Source of the DNA: Phocaeicola dorei
Lineage (GTDB): Bacteria; Bacteroidota; Bacteroidia; Bacteroidales; Bacteroidaceae
Assembly (NCBI RefSeq): GCF_013009555.1
Contig: NZ_CP046176.1
Location: 5,425,501-5,489,500, forward strand
DNA length: 64,000 nt
Direction of reading: 5' to 3'
Of the stretch, positions 44,783-53,818 are shown piece by piece (position 1 is the first letter of the stretch; every line of letters begins with the position of its first letter). Both the position numbers and the translations under genes were made by a program. Under the pieces are notes generated by a model. It made no database searches, was not told the origin of the DNA, and saw nothing but the letters and a program-made list of their open reading frames with translations.

Positions 44783-47188
44783 CTATTTCACTTCCCATTC
44801 AAACAAACCCGATGAATTATCGGCCGGCTGAACAATCTCCAGTTTTACCGCTTTTGTCTTTACCGGGTCAAAATTGACTGTATTCCCCGTACCTTTTTCC
44901 ACTCCATACTTATCCGCTCCACTCACCGGTTGCCACTGACCTTGTGCATCTTTATAGTACACCTTCCAACTTTGCGGTATGCGGCATCCTCCCCAAGGAG
45001 CATCATCATACCAATATACGGTAGCACTGGAAACAGTCGCTTCGGACGGAAACTCGTAGGATATCCATTCGGTAGTTCCCTGTTTGGGCCACCAATGGTA
45101 ATAGGGTACGGAACGGTCATTCTCATCTTTCGGTACCAGACGGTCATTAATGGCGGAGATGGATTTCACCTTATGCGAAGCATCCACTTTGCTTTCCGAT
45201 GCCAGCGTAGCAGGCATAGTCGGACGGGAAGCACTTAATTCCTGAGGCAACCATACAGCCATAGCACCTGCACCGCGGTGTGCCCAAGCATAGTAAGGGA
45301 TCAACGTCAGCTTTACATCAGTAGCCGTCAGACGACCTCTATCGTCATAACCCAGAATCTGTGCATCTGTTTTCAATTGGTTAATACCATACAGCAAATC
45401 CGGCTTTTCAACCACCTCGAATTGAGGAGTGCGGTTCATAAACACGCTCAGCACATCAAAATCATTATCCGGCCATTCCGCACAATATACGACAGGACCC
45501 CGTTCCACGGCAACACGTCCCCGGTCAGCCTCCACCTTGTTATTCGCCTTGACCGTACGCGGTTCCATGTCAAAATGCACTTCCACCTTGTCTCCCTTCT
45601 TCCAACGGCGGTCTATGCAGAAATAACCGTCCTTCAGTTCACTCTGTACCGGTTCCCCATTTACTTTCACTGTATAGCTCAAACGCTTTCCATCCGAATA
45701 AGTGTACAGGTCACTGGGAACTACCTGATTACGCACCCATCCCGGAATACGGATTTTCATTGTAAACTGTCCGGCATTGTTTTTGTTGACACCGATAGTG
45801 ACATCACCGTCCCAAGGATAATGAGTGGCCTGCTCCAAAGAAACAGCCTTACCCTCTACCTTCAAGTTCGAAGTATTGGACATAAACAGATTCACATACA
45901 CGTCCTTGTCCTTCACCGCATAAACATATCCCGGCAAAGAGGGGATAAAACGACAGACATTGGACGGGCAGCAGGCACAACCGAACCAAGGCTGGCGCTG
46001 ATGCTGGCCGATACTTTCCAACGGATTGGGATAGAAAAAGCCGCCTCCGTCCAATGATACGCCGGAAATCAGGCCATTATACAAAGTACGTTCCAGCACA
46101 TCATAATATTTGGACTCGCCGTGAAGCAGGAAAAGACGATAATTGACATACACATTGCCGATAGCCGCGCAAGTCTCGCAATAAGCCGACATATTGGGCA
46201 ACTCATAGTTTTTGCCGAAAGCCTCTCCGTTGCTGGTCGCCCCGATGCCGCCGGTAATATAATATTTCTTGCCTACAATATTATCCCAGATACGGTCGAT
46301 GGCATGAATATAAGCCGAATCCCCGGTCAATGCGGCAACGTCTGCCATACCGGCATACATATAAGCGGCACGCACGGCATGTCCCACCGCCTCATCCTGT
46401 TCCGTCACCGGCTTATGCGCCTGGCTGTATTCATCCGTACGGCTGGTATGTCCCCGCTGGTCAAGGAAGAATTTTGCCTGATCCAGGTATTTCTGCTGCC
46501 CCGTTACCAGATAGAGCTTGGCAAGCGCCATCTCGGCAATCTGATGGCCGGGCACACGGACTTGCTGTCCGGGACCGGAGCCTATCTCACGGCATACGCA
46601 GTCGGCATAACGGATAGCGATATCCAGAAAATTACGCTTCCCGGTCGCCTGGTAATGAGCGATGGCCCCCTCTACCATGTGTCCCAGATTATAGAACTCA
46701 TGGCTCAGTTCCTCCACCTTTTCCCAACGCTTGCTGCCCGCCCATTCGTGCGGATGCTTGGGATTCATGGTACGGCTGGTGTAAAGGTATCCGTCCGGCT
46801 CCTGTGCGGCAGCGACGATCACCAGCACGCTGTCAATGTATTTGGCCAGCTTTTTATCCGGATAAGTCTGCAACAGGTAACTGGCCCCCTCTATCGTCTT
46901 ATATACATCCGTATCATCAAAAGCCAGCCCGCCCACTTTGATAGTATCGCTGGGATGGGCCGCATTGATAAAATTCCGGTATCTTCCCGTCTCCTCACAT
47001 TTGCTGAAAGCCAGGGGAATGGTCACTTCACGGCTGGCCTTGAGACGCTGCCCCCAAAACGAGTCGGTCACTTTCACCGAAGTGAAAGGCACAGGGTCTA
47101 TAGGATAACCGTGTGACTGGTGTTTCACTTGTGCCTGACCGCCGGTTACGGCAGCCGCCAATAAAGTAGTAACTAAAAGTTTTTTCAT
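44783..47188 (-). CDS. GH127 beta-L-arabinofuranosidase
   Basis: An 801-residue exported enzyme (signal peptide ending GGQAQ). The (alpha/alpha)6 catalytic domain shows the zinc-thiolate site of GH127: YCETC with Glu338 and Cys340, and CACCPSN with Cys406 and Cys407, of which the first is the likely nucleophile by comparison with HypBA1 of Bifidobacterium longum. Beta-sandwich domains and a discoidin-like C-terminal region (VSSATVYWYDDAPWGG) follow. The family releases beta-L-arabinofuranose, for example from hydroxyproline-linked arabino-oligosaccharides or rhamnogalacturonan II. A second GH127 is encoded at 58566-61001. It is separated from the GH43 gene by 126 bases. Confidence 0.9.
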   Translation of the reverse strand: MKKLLVTTLLAAAVTGGQAQVKHQSHGYPIDPVPFTSVKVTDSFWGQRLKASREVTIPLAFSKCEETGRYRNFINAAHPSDTIKVGGLAFDDTDVYKTIEGASYLLQTYPDKKLAKYIDSVLVIVAAAQEPDGYLYTSRTMNPKHPHEWAGSKRWEKVEELSHEFYNLGHMVEGAIAHYQATGKRNFLDIAIRYADCVCREIGSGPGQQVRVPGHQIAEMALAKLYLVTGQQKYLDQAKFFLDQRGHTSRTDEYSQAHKPVTEQDEAVGHAVRAAYMYAGMADVAALTGDSAYIHAIDRIWDNIVGKKYYITGGIGATSNGEAFGKNYELPNMSAYCETCAAIGNVYVNYRLFLLHGESKYYDVLERTLYNGLISGVSLDGGGFFYPNPLESIGQHQRQPWFGCACCPSNVCRFIPSLPGYVYAVKDKDVYVNLFMSNTSNLKVEGKAVSLEQATHYPWDGDVTIGVNKNNAGQFTMKIRIPGWVRNQVVPSDLYTYSDGKRLSYTVKVNGEPVQSELKDGYFCIDRRWKKGDKVEVHFDMEPRTVKANNKVEADRGRVAVERGPVVYCAEWPDNDFDVLSVFMNRTPQFEVVEKPDLLYGINQLKTDAQILGYDDRGRLTATDVKLTLIPYYAWAHRGAGAMAVWLPQELSASRPTMPATLASESKVDASHKVKSISAINDRLVPKDENDRSVPYYHWWPKQGTTEWISYEFPSEATVSSATVYWYDDAPWGGCRIPQSWKVYYKDAQGQWQPVSGADKYGVEKGTGNTVNFDPVKTKAVKLEIVQPADNSSGLFEWEVK

Positions 47189-47314
47189 GGTTATATCATT
47201 TAATTGTTATCGTCATATTCCGTGCCTGTTTTACGGAGGTGCAATTTACACATTCCGAACATAAAACAGGCTCCGTATTCCAAGCAATCCAGGTATATAA
47301 ATTCACCAAAATCA
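47189..47314 (-). other. Gap between GH43 and GH127 genes with a long-loop stem
   Basis: GCCTGTTTTA and its complement TAAAACAGGC lie about 30 bases apart in this 126-base gap (near 47225-47272). No T-run follows, and no -7 box was recognised. It may reduce expression of the downstream genes or have no function. Confidence 0.35.
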
Positions 47315-49723
47315 CTATTTCCGTCCTTGTAACGGTATATATTCATCCCACAACTTCAACGAGTGCAGATACCCCGTAAAAGGCCACTCTCCTTCCGCAT
47401 TCCGCCCCAAGGTCACAAACTGAGACGGTTTTACCAACAACTGGATGTCTTTTCCACTCACCTGTTCTCCATTGATATAGACCTGCTCCATGCGTCCGTC
47501 AAAACAGATGTAAATGTGCTGCCACCTGCCCGTCAGCTCCTTCATACCTTTATATCCCGCATCCTCATACCATCCGTAATGGTTGATCACCCCGCAGCGC
47601 GGTTCCGTACCGTTCACCAGCATGATCTTCTCCAGTTCGTCATGCAAGGTTGTAAAATCGGCTACACACTCATTCTCGGCTATGGAATCATTCAGCACCC
47701 ACGCCTCCAATGTATAGGGAGCATTGTCCTGCAAAGTAGCCGGCAAAGAGAAACTGGAACGGAACAACTGGCTGCCGTCAAAATGAAACGCCTTTTTCCC
47801 TTCCGTCTCCTTCACGACCACAGGAGCTTTCAAGGCCTCAAAATATCCTTTCACACCCCGGTTCGTCAAATAAGGAACGGTATCGCCGACAGCAAAATCA
47901 TCAGCAGTAATGCTCACCACCAAGCCACGTTTCCGACAGTCGGCAGCAGGCAGACGGACCACATCCGTAGCCGCGTCGTAAGCCCGTTCCGCCGGTTCCA
48001 GCTTCCAGTTATAATACCGCAAATTAGTAATAACCAACGGCTCATTGCCGCTGCGGAGCGAAATCATTCCCTGAGAGAGACAATGCTCCGTCTCATAACT
48101 CCGCCATTTCCCGGAACGGTAAACCAGTCCGCTCAGGGTATGTTCCTTGGACGGGGAAAGTAAAGAATGGCAATACTCCAATACAGTGCCTGGCTCCAGC
48201 ATCAACGCATCGCGTCCCTCTATACGGCAAGTACGCGCCGCACCTTCCTTCAAGACAAACGCACCGCCCAGCATTCCCTCATTATTCCGCCACTCGCGTC
48301 CATCCCAGTCGGCAGCGGTCAGTCCCAGCCATTGCTGGGGAAGCGCCTCTTCAATCCCCCCGAACACCTTCACGTTCCAGACAGCCCCTCCAAAACCGTT
48401 TTTCTGGCCGCCCGTAAAAGTAAGACGCACATAGCGGGCCTCCGCCTTGCCGAAGTCAACCATCGGACTGCCTGCCAAGTGGTTGTTCCGCTTATCAGCA
48501 AAAACAGACCAATGCTTGCCATCGACAGAAGTCTCTATCAAATACTGATAAAACTGGGTTCCATATTCAAACTGGGTCCAGACGGTCTGTATTTCCCGGG
48601 AACTCCCCAAATCTATCTCAAGCCATTCCTGCCCCATACCGCGAGGACGCCACAAAGTCCCGTTATTGTCATCTACGGCATATTCGGCGCGAAAATTATC
48701 ATCATAACAAGAAGAAGCCCTTACCCCGGCGCCCAATGCCAGATTCTCCGATTTCACCACCGAAGGAGCCAGTGCGCCTACCCCCTTGTGGGTAGGAATA
48801 ACCTTCCTGATGCTTCCATCCGCCGCAAACTCCATCTTATCCATGCAGAGCTGGCGGTGAAAGCCACGGTTGGAGTGCGGGTTGTCATGCCGGTGGTACA
48901 CTATATAATAGTCATCCCCTTCCTTCAAGATACTGTGATGTCCCGGGCCGTGCACCGTCCCGTCCTCATTCGTTTCCAGAATGCAGCCCTTATATTCGTA
49001 CGGTCCCAGCGGATGGTCCGAAGTAGCATACTGCACCCTGTAAGTATGGTCATGGCAAGAGCCCGAGGAATACATGAAATAATAGATTCCATTCCGCTTC
49101 AATACAAAAGGAGCCTCAAAAAAGTCAACCGCCTCCGTATTCGGTATGAGCCGCGTTTCCGTAAACCCCTTCAGGTCGGGAGTCATTTTTCCAGCTCCGC
49201 AACCGAAACCTTTATAGATTCCCCACGTTCCCCAATACAAGTACACGGAACCGTCATCATCTACAAAAGTCTGTCCATCCAGTGTAATCGCATTGGTCAC
49301 GAAGCGGTCGGGAACAAGCACCGCCTCGCTTTCACCCAGGATATTCTTCCAGGGTCCCCTGGGCGTCTCGCTCACCCCGCAATGAATGATACACGGCTGG
49401 CAATAAAAATAATAATACCTGCCATCCGTATGCCTGATCACATCAGGGGCCCATATCCAATGGCTGTCGGGCCAGTTCATGGGCATCAGCGTCCAGTTTA
49501 CAAAATCCTTGCTCGTCCACACCTGGGCCGGTCCGAATCCCGCACCGCTGCCGTCCGTAGTGGCATACATGTAATACGTGTCGCCAAACTTCTTTATCGT
49601 AGGATCGGCAAAGTATCCGGGAATCACAGGATTACCCGTCCCCGGCGCGTCATGCTTCTTGCGGGCAAACCCCGAAACCGCCCCCAGCAACAAAAAAGCG
49701 GCCACTAAGTATATTCTGTTCAT
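47315..49723 (-). CDS. GH43 glycosidase with carbohydrate-binding and LamG-like domains
   Basis: An 802-residue exported protein. The five-bladed beta-propeller GH43 domain covers about residues 30-320 with the inverting triad Asp40 (YFADPTIKK), Asp94 (WAPDVIRH) and Glu203 (FFEAPFVLK). A discoidin/CBM32-like domain follows at about 345-470 (ASSCYDDNFRAEYAVDDNNGTLWRP), and a concanavalin-like LamG domain forms the C-terminus (APYTLEAWVLND). GH43 enzymes of such loci act on alpha-L-arabinofuranosides or beta-D-xylosides or galactosides; subfamily cannot be fixed by eye. It starts 2 bases after the GH97 gene, so the two are co-translated. Confidence 0.88.
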   Translation of the reverse strand: MNRIYLVAAFLLLGAVSGFARKKHDAPGTGNPVIPGYFADPTIKKFGDTYYMYATTDGSGAGFGPAQVWTSKDFVNWTLMPMNWPDSHWIWAPDVIRHTDGRYYYFYCQPCIIHCGVSETPRGPWKNILGESEAVLVPDRFVTNAITLDGQTFVDDDGSVYLYWGTWGIYKGFGCGAGKMTPDLKGFTETRLIPNTEAVDFFEAPFVLKRNGIYYFMYSSGSCHDHTYRVQYATSDHPLGPYEYKGCILETNEDGTVHGPGHHSILKEGDDYYIVYHRHDNPHSNRGFHRQLCMDKMEFAADGSIRKVIPTHKGVGALAPSVVKSENLALGAGVRASSCYDDNFRAEYAVDDNNGTLWRPRGMGQEWLEIDLGSSREIQTVWTQFEYGTQFYQYLIETSVDGKHWSVFADKRNNHLAGSPMVDFGKAEARYVRLTFTGGQKNGFGGAVWNVKVFGGIEEALPQQWLGLTAADWDGREWRNNEGMLGGAFVLKEGAARTCRIEGRDALMLEPGTVLEYCHSLLSPSKEHTLSGLVYRSGKWRSYETEHCLSQGMISLRSGNEPLVITNLRYYNWKLEPAERAYDAATDVVRLPAADCRKRGLVVSITADDFAVGDTVPYLTNRGVKGYFEALKAPVVVKETEGKKAFHFDGSQLFRSSFSLPATLQDNAPYTLEAWVLNDSIAENECVADFTTLHDELEKIMLVNGTEPRCGVINHYGWYEDAGYKGMKELTGRWQHIYICFDGRMEQVYINGEQVSGKDIQLLVKPSQFVTLGRNAEGEWPFTGYLHSLKLWDEYIPLQGRK

Positions 49724-49725
49724 CT

Positions 49726-52449
49726 CTATTTATGTACAATATTATTGACCGGTATCTCTATCTCATAAAAATATTCCTGTAACAACCGGTACATGTCCGG
49801 GTCATAAGATTTCAGCTTCGCACGGCGGTTCACCCAGTTATGCACCCCGTTAGCCGGATCGGCATAACGGTTACAGTTAAAGAAAGACTGCACACACTCC
49901 GCAAAATACTCTTCCTTGTTGCTGACCGCATACGTGTCTTTCCACAATCCTTTCCGGATGGCATTCTGCCGCAAAGCCTCCAGCCGGTCATTGAAACCGG
50001 GTTCCACCCCGACAATGCCCACCGTGTGAATCAGGTGTGCAAACTCATGAATCAAGATATTCTCGCCCACATATTTGTCTTGCGGCAATGCCAGCAGGTT
50101 CTCTTCTCCGCAACTGGACGAAAGTTCATCCTCAGGCGCCCCGCCAAAACCGCGCGCCCGCCAGTTCCAATACTTGATACTATCTTCACAATTACAAATA
50201 TGCGCAAACTCAGGCAGGTCACAAGTCTCCTCATCCTTGCCGATCACCATCACATGACAGCCCCTCTTCACCATGTGGGCCTTTACATCGGGACGTTTGG
50301 CCAGCATCAGGCTGATGATATCACACGCCTTCAGCAAAGCCTCGTCACTGACCCGTTCCGAAGAAGTGACATACAATCCCTCCGTCTCAATGTATTTCTT
50401 GTAGAAAGAAGGAATCCCCTTGCCTTCGGGAACCGCAGTTACCCGGCCGCGCAACGGACAAAGTTCCAGCTTCATGGCAAATCCTCCCCCCGAGGCAAGG
50501 TGCAGTTTCATCCGGCTTTCGCGGTCCACGATCCTTTTCTCCATACGGTAGTCTTCTGCCTGTTTGTCGGCATTGATGCCGTCAACAAACAGCGTAGCCG
50601 TATAACGGACCCCTTCCGGCAGGAAAGAGAAATCCAGCTCCACATCCCGTCTATCCCAATTGGTCATGCCACCCACATACCAGTTGACATCCTTCTTGCG
50701 GACAGTCACGATATACTTGCCAAGCTCACCGGAAGCGATAAAAGTAGAATCCGTCTCCACAGGCAGAGAAGCCATGAAATCCACACATTCCTGCTCATTC
50801 AGATAGTTGGTAGGCGCATCACACAACATAGTAAAAGGAGAATCGTGTACAATATAGGCAGCCAGTTGATGACACCGGGTTCCCATGCTGGCCGGTGTGT
50901 AATACATGGCACGCCAATCCGCCTTCGTAGCATTGCGCATAGCTCCCGGCGTATAATCCACCGGTCCCGCCATCATACGGATATAGGGGAAAGTAACATC
51001 ATAAAGAGGCATATTATTCTTGATATCCGTCCATTTCACCTCTTCCATGCCAAACACGCTTTCAAAATTGATAATATGAGGGTAGGTACGATTGATACCT
51101 GTCGGTTTGTAAATGCCGTGCAGATCAAGGGTTAATTTATACCGAGCCGTCATCTCAGCGATGCGATACACCATTTCGACGGCAGTCTGATCATCACGAT
51201 CCAGGAAATCCACTTTAAAACCTTTGATTCCCATATCCGCATATTTTTTACAAGCTGCTTCCAACTGGCTGTCGAGTACATTAAACACCGTCCAAAGCAC
51301 TATTTCCACCCCTTTGGATTTGCCGTATGCTATCAGCTCCGGTAAATCAAGTTCGGGAATAACGGTCAGCATATCCCCACTTTTCGGAGCATACCATCCT
51401 TCATCCAACACAATAAATTCCAATCCGTTCCGGCTGGCGAAATCGATATAATATTTATACGTATCCATGTTGATACCGGCTTTAAACGGCACTCCTTTCA
51501 AATTCCAGTCATTCCACCAATCCCATGCCACTTTCCCTGTCTTTATCCATGAGGTATCACCGATACGGTTAGGAGAGGCCAAGGCATAGACCAGGTTGTT
51601 GACCGGCATATCCGTATCCTTCTCCGTAATGGCCAACACACGCCACGGATAGGAACGGGAGCCACGGCTACGGGATATAAAATCTGTGGTTTCGGTTACA
51701 TATTCCTGCTTCCGCCAAGGATAAAAGTCTGTTTTAGCCGGATAAGGAGCAAAGACACCTTTCAATCCATACTTTCCCTGCTGTGACTGCACAAACATGC
51801 CCGGATAAGCTTCCAAATCTGACTCCAACAGGGTCAGTTTTACGCTGCCGCAATCCACAGTAACCGGAAGAAAAGCCTGTTTAGGCTGTGCTTTTGACAG
51901 AGGAGTGATATCATAGACATTCTGAAAGGCCATCGCCATAGGTTGCTTGTCGTTTGTGGTATAAGGAAGATAAGCCGTATAATCCTGAGGAAAGTTAAAT
52001 TCCGCCACTTCATCCTTCACAGTCACTTCTGATGTCACGGTGGTATAGAAGCGATAGGCGACCCCGTCATTGTAAGCCCGGAAAGTCACGCCGAATCCGC
52101 CTTGCAGCTTCAAGTCCAGTTCGTTGCAGGCTGCAACGAACTCCTTGAAGCGGTAGAACGGCGATTCTACCTTATCCTCTATCTTTTTCCTTCTTTCCCT
52201 TGTTACCCGGGAAGATTTACCTACCAAGGTTCCGTCGGCCAGAACCAAACCTATGTTAGAATGTGAGAGAATTGTATCATTTTCATGCATAATCCGGTAA
52301 GAAAGCCCATCCCCCGTACTAATCTCGACTTTCAGTCCTCCGTCCGGAGAAGAGAGAGTATAGTTCTTAACTTTAGCCGCCAATGGAGCATTTCCAATAA
52401 ATAAAAGCAATGACAAGATTGCCAAACCAAGTGTTCTGTTGTTTTTCAT
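49726..52449 (-). CDS. GH97 glycosidase fused to a C-terminal zinc metallopeptidase-like domain
   Basis: A 907-residue exported protein, about 230 residues longer than usual GH97 enzymes. Residues about 27-660 are GH97: VAWDWWNDWN, FIVLDEGWY, KGFKVDFLDRDDQ with an Asp in the nucleophile position of the retaining group, and NFESVFGMEE. The retaining group contains alpha-galactosidases and beta-L-arabinopyranosidases. The extra C-terminal region carries HEFAHLIH (801-808, HExxH) and, 46 residues on, NKEEYFAE (Glu847 or 851), the arrangement of gluzincins related to the anthrax-lethal-factor catalytic domain. It could cut the protein backbone of a glycoprotein whose sugars are removed by neighbouring enzymes. 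It leads the operon GH97-GH43-GH127-DPP IV. Confidence 0.85.
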   Translation of the reverse strand: MKNNRTLGLAILSLLLFIGNAPLAAKVKNYTLSSPDGGLKVEISTGDGLSYRIMHENDTILSHSNIGLVLADGTLVGKSSRVTRERRKKIEDKVESPFYRFKEFVAACNELDLKLQGGFGVTFRAYNDGVAYRFYTTVTSEVTVKDEVAEFNFPQDYTAYLPYTTNDKQPMAMAFQNVYDITPLSKAQPKQAFLPVTVDCGSVKLTLLESDLEAYPGMFVQSQQGKYGLKGVFAPYPAKTDFYPWRKQEYVTETTDFISRSRGSRSYPWRVLAITEKDTDMPVNNLVYALASPNRIGDTSWIKTGKVAWDWWNDWNLKGVPFKAGINMDTYKYYIDFASRNGLEFIVLDEGWYAPKSGDMLTVIPELDLPELIAYGKSKGVEIVLWTVFNVLDSQLEAACKKYADMGIKGFKVDFLDRDDQTAVEMVYRIAEMTARYKLTLDLHGIYKPTGINRTYPHIINFESVFGMEEVKWTDIKNNMPLYDVTFPYIRMMAGPVDYTPGAMRNATKADWRAMYYTPASMGTRCHQLAAYIVHDSPFTMLCDAPTNYLNEQECVDFMASLPVETDSTFIASGELGKYIVTVRKKDVNWYVGGMTNWDRRDVELDFSFLPEGVRYTATLFVDGINADKQAEDYRMEKRIVDRESRMKLHLASGGGFAMKLELCPLRGRVTAVPEGKGIPSFYKKYIETEGLYVTSSERVSDEALLKACDIISLMLAKRPDVKAHMVKRGCHVMVIGKDEETCDLPEFAHICNCEDSIKYWNWRARGFGGAPEDELSSSCGEENLLALPQDKYVGENILIHEFAHLIHTVGIVGVEPGFNDRLEALRQNAIRKGLWKDTYAVSNKEEYFAECVQSFFNCNRYADPANGVHNWVNRRAKLKSYDPDMYRLLQEYFYEIEIPVNNIVHK

Positions 52450-52479
52450 AATCTATCGGTTATATACTTTGTGCATTTG

Positions 52480-52621
52480 CAAAGTAAAATAAAAAAAGAA
52501 TAAGGAAAGGAAGAAATAATATAATGTAATGGCAGAATCGTCCAATAATTACCGTCCTGCGACACGAATATCCAGCCGGTTGTACTATTTTTCCATCCCG
52601 CTAGACTATTTTTCCATCCCG
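52480..52621 (-). promoter_or_regulatory. GH97 operon promoter with 21-bp-spaced direct repeats
   Basis: On the minus strand the 17-bp sequence CGGGATGGAAAAATAGT occurs twice (52605-52621 and 52584-52600), exactly 21 bp apart, two turns of the helix. About 97 bases downstream is TTACTTTG (52480-52487), a near-match to the -7 box, 30 bases from the start codon. Direct repeats of this spacing upstream of a promoter fit binding of a dimeric activator, such as the AraC-type output domain of a hybrid two-component system. The same pattern precedes GH127 at 61175-61222. Confidence 0.65.
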
Positions 52622-52729
52622 TCCGGAACCGGACTCCCCGTCATTTCTGTCCGGCACGGGCATTATACGCTCCCTTTCACATGAAATCCCTCCGGCATCC
52701 CTTCCCTTTTCTCCCGGCAGACCCCAAAA

Positions 52730-52762
52730 AAAGGATAGTCCCTTCACCCGGAACTATCCTTT
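52730..52762 (-). terminator. Terminator of the SusC-SusD-DUF4859 operon
   Basis: AAAGGATAGT (52730-52739) pairs with ACTATCCTTT (52753-52762), extended by CC/GG. On the minus strand it is followed by seven T. It lies 30 bases after the DUF4859 stop. The rest of 52622-52791 holds nothing else that I can recognise. Confidence 0.85.
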
Positions 52763-52791
52763 CAAGCTCAACACAGAATCAATCCCCCGCG

Positions 52792-53790
52792 TTATTCAAC
52801 CGTATAATTGATCACGAAACGGAAATACTTCGAGGTATCATTCATATCCACCCAGCCGACATTCATTTTACCCGTTGTTCCTACGGCAAGCCCGTCATTG
52901 TAACCTACTCCGCAAGCCTCATCACTACTGTGATATTCAATGTAGGCGGCATAACCGTCCGTTCCCCAACTGACAGCCTCACCACTTGTATTCATCCAGT
53001 AGCCCGGCGCATTGGCTGTATAGTTTTCTCCCATATCGCTCCACTCTCCCGTAGACGGGTCTGCCAGACAGAACTTGATGTCCGTATTATCCGCCGCCTT
53101 AGCCAGGAACTCTTCTATGGACATATCAAACACGGTCTCGATATTTTCCTTGTAATCTTCAACCGGCAGGGTCACTGTCGCATTATCGGACGAGAAGACA
53201 ACAGAAACCACCGACACGGTAGGATCTGTGACCCCGACTTCAAAAGTAAAGCGCACATAGTCATCATAGTCTGGTCCGTTTACCGCAAAACCCACATTCA
53301 GCGTAAGGACCGTCCCCGCCACAATGCCTCCTTCCGTCAGTTCCACATTCAATGTTTTCGCCGCTTTATCCAACGTCACCGTAGCCTTGCCGTCCGCATC
53401 ATCCGCGCTGCACGGCTGGCCGACCGAATTGAAATACCAGCCTGCGCCGTCTTTGGTATAGGCCGTCTTCAACCATTGGTTGCGGGTCGTGTTTATGGGA
53501 TAAAAGACAGTGGCCTTGGTATCCAGCCCGGCAACAGCCGCATCCACACTCATTCCCATCAATTCTTCAAACTTGTTCGTATAGTCCGACAGGTTCAAAA
53601 CATAAGCGTGCCTGCCGTTCACTTCCAATGCCACATTAGTAGTAACCTGGGCATTGGTATTTGTCTTCAGATACGGGTTTTCGTTTTCTCCGTATATATG
53701 TTTGGATGTTGCGTCAGTATAATCATCGCTACAACCTGCAAAAGCAAGTAGCGAGCAACAGCAAAGTGCCAATAATATATTCTTTTTCAT
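52792..53790 (-). CDS. DUF4859 surface lipoprotein, probable glycan-binding protein
   Basis: About 332 residues from MKKNILLALCC (53790); the lipobox Cys is in LLAFAGCSDDY, with acidic residues after it as in surface lipoproteins. Two similar beta-domains follow, each with an aromatic-rich pattern: GAGWYFNSVGQPCSADDADG near residues 115-135 and APGYWMNTSGEAVSWGTDG near 258-276. The position after SusD is where SusE/SusF-type surface glycan-binding proteins are encoded, so it probably holds the polysaccharide at the cell surface. No catalytic motif. Confidence 0.8.
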   Translation of the reverse strand: MKKNILLALCCCSLLAFAGCSDDYTDATSKHIYGENENPYLKTNTNAQVTTNVALEVNGRHAYVLNLSDYTNKFEELMGMSVDAAVAGLDTKATVFYPINTTRNQWLKTAYTKDGAGWYFNSVGQPCSADDADGKATVTLDKAAKTLNVELTEGGIVAGTVLTLNVGFAVNGPDYDDYVRFTFEVGVTDPTVSVVSVVFSSDNATVTLPVEDYKENIETVFDMSIEEFLAKAADNTDIKFCLADPSTGEWSDMGENYTANAPGYWMNTSGEAVSWGTDGYAAYIEYHSSDEACGVGYNDGLAVGTTGKMNVGWVDMNDTSKYFRFVINYTVE

Positions 53791-53818
53791 CGTTTTTCTT
53801 TTTATAGTTAACAAAGGG

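Noticed and set aside
45278..47116. Plus-strand frames of 259 and 331 codons
   Set aside because: Both are antisense to the first GH127 gene and show no recognisable protein features.
48167..49708. Long plus-strand open frame of 513 codons
   Set aside because: It lies entirely antisense to the GH43 gene, whose domains and triad are clear. The translation shows no domain, signal or ribosome site; it reflects codon bias.
52681..53751. Plus-strand frame of 356 codons
   Set aside because: It covers the terminator and the antisense strand of the DUF4859 gene and has no family resemblance.
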